From contig DKII01000098.1 of assembly GCA_002454125.1 (NCBI GenBank), positions 1-9,732 of the forward strand: 9,732 bases of DNA. The letters run 5' to 3'. The position numbers were made by a program, and so were the translations under genes. The stretch comes from Novosphingobium sp. UBA6722 (GTDB taxonomy: Bacteria; Pseudomonadota; Alphaproteobacteria; Sphingomonadales; Sphingomonadaceae). How positions within the stretch are numbered: the stretch's first letter is position 1; each line of letters opens with the position of its first letter. The notes beneath the pieces were generated by a model. The model worked only from the letters and a program-made list of their open reading frames with translations, was not told the DNA's origin and did not search any database. Below are positions 6,353-9,732 of this stretch, in pieces.

Positions 6353-6372
6353 GGCGCGGGTTCCCTTGTCGC

Positions 6373-7710
6373 TCAGCGGATCGCCAGCAGGGTGTCGAAC
6401 AGGTCGCTCGCCACCTGGATCACGCGGCCGCTGGCCTGGAAGGCCTGCTGGAAGCGAACGAGGTTGGCGGCTTCATCATCTAGGCTGACCCCGGCCTGCT
6501 CAGCCAGCGCGAGGCGGGCCGCCCCGGCGATCGAATCAAGCGCGTCAGCCGTGGTACGGCGGGCAGAGGTCGCACTCGCCGCGCCGAACATCAGGCTATC
6601 GATCCGGTCGGTCACCCCGGCGCCATCCAGGGCATTACGCAGCGCGGCCAGGTTGGCCGGATCGCGGCTGCCGGCGCCGGCTCCGGCGGGGGCCGTGGCA
6701 AGCCCCGCTCCGCTGCTGAGGGCGAGGGTAATGCCGCCCGCGCCGCTACCGGCGAACAGCGGCTGGCCGGCGCTGCCATCAAGCGCAACGCCACCAGCCT
6801 GGGCAGCATTGGCGGCGGTGACCAGGCTATTGGCGATGCCATCGAGTTCGGCCTTGGAATCGCGCACGCCGACCAGGCCCTGGGCCTGTCCGGCCAGTTT
6901 GCCCGAGCTGAGCGCCACAGCGCTGCCGGCTAGGGTAAAGCTGATCGTGCCATCGGCCGCGGTGGTCATGGCGAAGGGCTGGGTGGTGCCGGCTGTCACC
7001 AGCACCGGCCCGCTGCTGCCGCCGATCCGCACGGTCACCGACTGGTCCGGGCCATAGCTGGTGCTGATCCCGACCTGGGTGGCAATCTGCTGGAGCAGCG
7101 TATCGCGCCGGTCGAGCAGCATGGTCTGGTCGCTCGATCCGGCCGAGGCGCGGGTCAGCTGCAGATTTACTCGCGCCAGTTCGGCAGCATAGGTGTTGAC
7201 GTCCTGGGTGCCCGCGCTGGCGGCAAAGCGCAGCCCTTCGCCCAGCGTGTCGAGCGAGCCCGAAGCAAGGTTGAAGCTGCGTGCGACGGTGCGGGCATCC
7301 TCCAGCGCGCCGGCCCGCAGCGCCGGATCCACCGGGTTGCTTTCCAGCCGCTGCAGCGCGCTTTCAAAAGCAGTCATGGCCGGGAACAGACCCGATTGCT
7401 CAAGCGCGGCCTCGATATTCTCATAGCCGCTCAGCTCTTCGGCGGCGCGAGCGGAATCGCTGCCGGTGCGGCGCACTTCGGCCTGACGGAACAGATCGGC
7501 GTTGCGGGTTACGCCATCGATGCGCACGCCTGAAAGGGTCAGGTCGGTCGGCGCCAGCCAGGTCCCGGCGCTGCCCACTTCGGACACGCGCAGCGAGCGG
7601 CGGATATAGCCCTCGGTCCCGGCGTTGGAGATATTCTGCGCCGTCAGGTCGAGCGCCGCGCGCGAGGCGCGCAGGCCCGAGAGGCCGATCGAAAACAGGT
7701 CACTGGCCAT
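6373..7710 (-). CDS. flgK: Flagellar hook-associated protein FlgK (HAP1)
   Basis: This 445-residue junction protein sits directly on the hook and is exported by the flagellar type III system. The N-terminal rod/hook motif is LDLTAQNISNAGTEGYIRR (20-38). The C-terminal block, residues 408-445, contains VSLDDEAANLVRFQQAFQAS and ends FDTLLAIR, the hallmark of FlgK. The protein is about 100 residues shorter than E. coli FlgK (547). The missing part is in the variable, surface-exposed middle, which is here rich in Ala, Gly and Ser, as is common in alphaproteobacteria. The ATG at 7710 overlaps the end of flgJ by 11 bp, and its GGGAG Shine-Dalgarno lies within flgJ. No frameshift or truncation is evident. 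Confidence 0.95.
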   Translation of the reverse strand: MASDLFSIGLSGLRASRAALDLTAQNISNAGTEGYIRRSLRVSEVGSAGTWLAPTDLTLSGVRIDGVTRNADLFRQAEVRRTGSDSARAAEELSGYENIEAALEQSGLFPAMTAFESALQRLESNPVDPALRAGALEDARTVARSFNLASGSLDTLGEGLRFAASAGTQDVNTYAAELARVNLQLTRASAGSSDQTMLLDRRDTLLQQIATQVGISTSYGPDQSVTVRIGGSSGPVLVTAGTTQPFAMTTAADGTISFTLAGSAVALSSGKLAGQAQGLVGVRDSKAELDGIANSLVTAANAAQAGGVALDGSAGQPLFAGSGAGGITLALSSGAGLATAPAGAGAGSRDPANLAALRNALDGAGVTDRIDSLMFGAASATSARRTTADALDSIAGAARLALAEQAGVSLDDEAANLVRFQQAFQASGRVIQVASDLFDTLLAIR

Positions 7711-8011
7711 TGGTCACTCCCTCTGCCGGAAGATGGCGGGCAAGCTGCGCCTCGATCTGCTTGGCCAGCCCCAGCGCGCCGCTCTGCGCGGTCATGTCGG
7801 CGAACTGGCTGTCCTGCATCGAACGAAAGGTATCGAGCCCCTGGCCGCCGATCAGGCTGTCACCAAAGCCGGCCTGGCGCGCGGCGGCCAGCATCTGGCG
7901 CACGAAGATCGCCTCGAACGCCTTGGCGGCACTTGCCAGCTTTTCGCGGTCGGTCCCGTGGCTGGCATTGAGCGAGCCGGTGGCGAGGAGGGGCGCCGAT
8001 ACCGGGTTCAT
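7700..8011 (-). CDS. flgJ: Flagellar rod-binding protein FlgJ, single-domain form
   Basis: This 103-residue protein corresponds to the N-terminal rod-cap domain of FlgJ, which guides rod assembly in the periplasm. The recognisable block is KAFEAIFVRQMLAAARQAG (about 30-48), followed by FRSMQDSQFADMTAQSG and GLAKQIEAQL. The C-terminal glucosaminidase (muramidase) domain of the enterobacterial two-domain FlgJ (313 residues) is absent. In alphaproteobacteria the wall-cutting job is done by a separate SltF-type lytic transglycosylase, which is not in this window. The ATG overlaps the flgI stop as ATGA (4 bp), and the 3' end overlaps flgK by 11 bp, so translation of all three is likely coupled. 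Confidence 0.9.
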   Translation of the reverse strand: MNPVSAPLLATGSLNASHGTDREKLASAAKAFEAIFVRQMLAAARQAGFGDSLIGGQGLDTFRSMQDSQFADMTAQSGALGLAKQIEAQLARHLPAEGVTNGQ

Positions 8012-9105
8012 ATCACCACCATCTCTGCCTTGAGCGCGCCCGCCTGCTTCAGCGCCTCGAGGATCGCGACGAGGTCCGACGGGCTCGTGCCGAGCAGATT
8101 GAGCGCATCGACCACCTTGGCGAGCGAAGCACCGGGGCGGAACAGCGCTACTTGCTTGCCGCCTTCCTCGGCGGAGAGCTTGCTATCCTCTTGCTGGGCG
8201 GTCTGGCCGCGGCTGAACGGGGCGGGCTGGATCACCTGCGGGCTCTCGTCGATCCGCACGGTCAGCTTGCCGTGGCTGATCGCCGCAGGAGACAGGCGCA
8301 CGGCCGAATTGATCACCACAGTGCCGGTGCGGCTGTTGACCACTACCCGCGCCGGGGTTTCGGCCGGGGTCACGTCAAGCATCTCGATCGCCGCCATCGT
8401 GCTGGCACGGGCGTTGGGATCAAGTGGCAGGCGCAGCGCCAGGGTTACCCCGTCCTCAACCTGGGCGGCGCCGGGAAAGCGGGCGTTGATCGCATCGCGC
8501 ACCCGCGCGGCGGTGAGGAAATCGGCGGCGAACAGGTTCCAGCGCAGCGTGTCGCCGGATTGGAACCCGGTCGGCACGCTGCGCTCCACGCTGGCGCCAT
8601 CGGCGATGCGACCCACCGTGGGAACGTTGACTGTCAGCTTCGATCCATCGGCCCCGGAAATGCCCAGGCCGCCGACCGCGAGATTGCCCTGGGCCATGGC
8701 ATAGATCTGCCCGTCGGCGCCGTAGAGCGGCGAGAGGATCAGCGATCCGCCGCGCAAGGACTTGGCCTTGCCGATCGCGGAGACGGTCACGTCGATCCGC
8801 TGGCCGGGCTTGGCGAAGGGGGGCAGGTCGGCCGTGACCATGACGGCGGCGGCGTTCTTGAGGCTGGGGTTGACCCCGGCGGGCAGCTGCACGCCGACCC
8901 GGCCCGAAACGCCGCGCATGGCTTCGGTGACATAGGCCAGTCTGTCATCACCGGTGCCATCAAGGCCGACGACCACGCCATAGCCGGTCAGCTGGTTGGA
9001 GCGGACGCCTTGAAAAGCGCCCAGGTCGCGCACGCGTTCGGCCTGGGCCGCAACCGGGCAGGCGAGCGCGCAGGCGAGCGCAAGGAGGGTGACAAGGCGG
9101 GCCAT
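8008..9105 (-). CDS. flgI: Flagellar P-ring protein FlgI
   Basis: This 365-residue periplasmic protein polymerises into the P-ring around the rod in the peptidoglycan layer; the length equals E. coli FlgI. A Sec signal peptide (1-22, hydrophobic core VTLLALACALAC, cleavage after AQA) precedes ERVRDLGAFQGVRSNQLTGY. The signature GYGVVVGLDGTGDD spans 41-54. Further family blocks include the SVERSVPTGF region, VVVNSRTGTVVI and the C-terminal LVAILEALKQAGALKAEM. All cysteines lie in the signal peptide, so the disulfide that stabilises the enterobacterial P-ring cannot form. The start codon shares one base with the flgH stop (TGATG), indicating translational coupling to flgH. Confidence 0.97.
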   Translation of the reverse strand: MARLVTLLALACALACPVAAQAERVRDLGAFQGVRSNQLTGYGVVVGLDGTGDDRLAYVTEAMRGVSGRVGVQLPAGVNPSLKNAAAVMVTADLPPFAKPGQRIDVTVSAIGKAKSLRGGSLILSPLYGADGQIYAMAQGNLAVGGLGISGADGSKLTVNVPTVGRIADGASVERSVPTGFQSGDTLRWNLFAADFLTAARVRDAINARFPGAAQVEDGVTLALRLPLDPNARASTMAAIEMLDVTPAETPARVVVNSRTGTVVINSAVRLSPAAISHGKLTVRIDESPQVIQPAPFSRGQTAQQEDSKLSAEEGGKQVALFRPGASLAKVVDALNLLGTSPSDLVAILEALKQAGALKAEMVVI

Positions 9106-9732
9106 CAGAACGGACTGATCATGCTGAAGAACTTCGACAGCCAGCCTTCGCGGCTGGCGCGCTGGATCGATCCGTTGCCGGCATATTCGATCCGCGCATC
9201 GGCAACCCGGCTGGAGAGGACACGGCTATCGGCATCGAGATCGGCCAGGCGCACGATCCCCGAAAACTGGATCCAATCCTGGCCCTGGCTCAGCAACAAG
9301 CGCTTTTCTCCGCGTACCAGCGCGGTCCCGTTCGGCCGCACTTCGGCAATGGTCACCGCCAGTTCGCCCGAGAGCGCGCTGGTCTGGCTGGCATTGCCCT
9401 CGCCCTTGAACGACGATTGGCTGCCGGCTTTAAGGGCATCGGGATTGAGGAACGACAGCGGCCCGGCGCTGGGCGGCGTGATCGAGGCATTGCCGCCGCG
9501 CTGGGTCTTGGATCCGGCCGACTTGGACGTGGTGGTGCTCTCGACCAGCAGGATCGTGACCGGATCGCCAACCGCGCGGGCGCGGTGCCCCTGGATCAGC
9601 GGGGCATAGCCGGCGCTGGCGTTGAAGATCGCCCCATCGGCCGCGCGCGCCGGGGGTGGCGGGGCGGGCAGGGCGGGCTCGAACCCGGCTGGCGGCTTGG
9701 GCTTGGCGAGGGCAGGGGTGCTCAACAGTATT
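9105..9732 (-). CDS. flgH: Flagellar L-ring protein FlgH (5' end off the window)
   Basis: This is the outer-membrane L-ring protein, which forms the bushing for the rod together with FlgI. About 208 codons are visible and the start lies beyond 9732; a TTG at 9725 is in frame but falls inside the signal sequence and is not a credible start. The visible N-terminus, ILLSTPALA followed by KPKPP, looks like the end of a signal peptide with an ALA cleavage site. A Pro-rich linker then leads to DGAIF (the FlgH NGSIF motif). VGDPVTILLVESTTTSKSAG, FKGEGNASQTSALSGELAVT, RGEKRLLLSQG, FSGIVR, VADARIEYAGNGSI and the C-terminal FSMISPF are all family blocks. FlgH is usually a lipoprotein, but no cysteine is present anywhere in the visible part. 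It overlaps flgI by one base. Confidence 0.95.
   Translation of the reverse strand, partial: ILLSTPALAKPKPPAGFEPALPAPPPPARAADGAIFNASAGYAPLIQGHRARAVGDPVTILLVESTTTSKSAGSKTQRGGNASITPPSAGPLSFLNPDALKAGSQSSFKGEGNASQTSALSGELAVTIAEVRPNGTALVRGEKRLLLSQGQDWIQFSGIVRLADLDADSRVLSSRVADARIEYAGNGSIQRASREGWLSKFFSMISPF

Noticed and set aside
8152..9609. 485-codon plus-strand open frame opposite flgI and flgH
   Set aside because: Shadow of two well-conserved flagellar genes; no recognisable domain or ribosome-binding site.
9723..9725. TTG as the start codon of flgH
   Set aside because: It falls within the hydrophobic signal sequence, whose frame continues upstream off the window, so the gene is partial.

Overview
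The window is high-GC, densely coding DNA from an alphaproteobacterium. The best guess is a member of the Sphingomonadales, close to Novosphingobium or Sphingomonas. The grounds are an EipA/DUF1134 envelope protein, a single-domain FlgJ, a compact FlgK, the gene order flgH-flgI-flgJ-flgK-flgL-motA-motB and strong third-position GC. The genus is inference.

Layout. Positions 1-23 hold the 5' end of a tRNA-Ser gene on the minus strand, with a plausible sigma70-type promoter at 46-74. Positions 24-239 are a divergent regulatory region. It contains a G-quadruplex-like run, three GANTC sites (the CcrM methylation motif) within 68 bp, and an 8-bp perfect inverted repeat just upstream of the eipA start. 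eipA (240-998, plus strand) encodes a secreted or periplasmic DUF1134 protein and ends at a strong intrinsic terminator (1072-1112).

Everything from 1118 to the right edge is on the minus strand, so it is transcribed right to left: flgH (5' end off the window), flgI, flgJ, flgK, flgL, motA, motB, then an isonitrile-hydratase-like DJ-1/PfpI protein, an extended glutathione S-transferase-like protein and an FMN nitroreductase. All junctions are overlaps or gaps of 45 bp or less, and no terminator is evident inside the run. One transcription unit of ten genes is therefore possible, although only the flagellar part is functionally coherent.

The flagellar genes supply the L-ring and P-ring bushings (FlgH, FlgI), the rod cap/rod-binding protein (FlgJ), the two hook-filament junction proteins (FlgK, FlgL) and the proton-type stator (MotA, MotB). 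The three tail genes look like a small redox/detoxification module. I see no mobile element, CRISPR array, phage gene or clearly new system. The most notable points are the enzyme genes trailing the motility operon, a FlgH with no visible lipobox cysteine, a P-ring protein with no cysteine in its mature part, and the crowded tRNA-Ser/eipA regulatory region.
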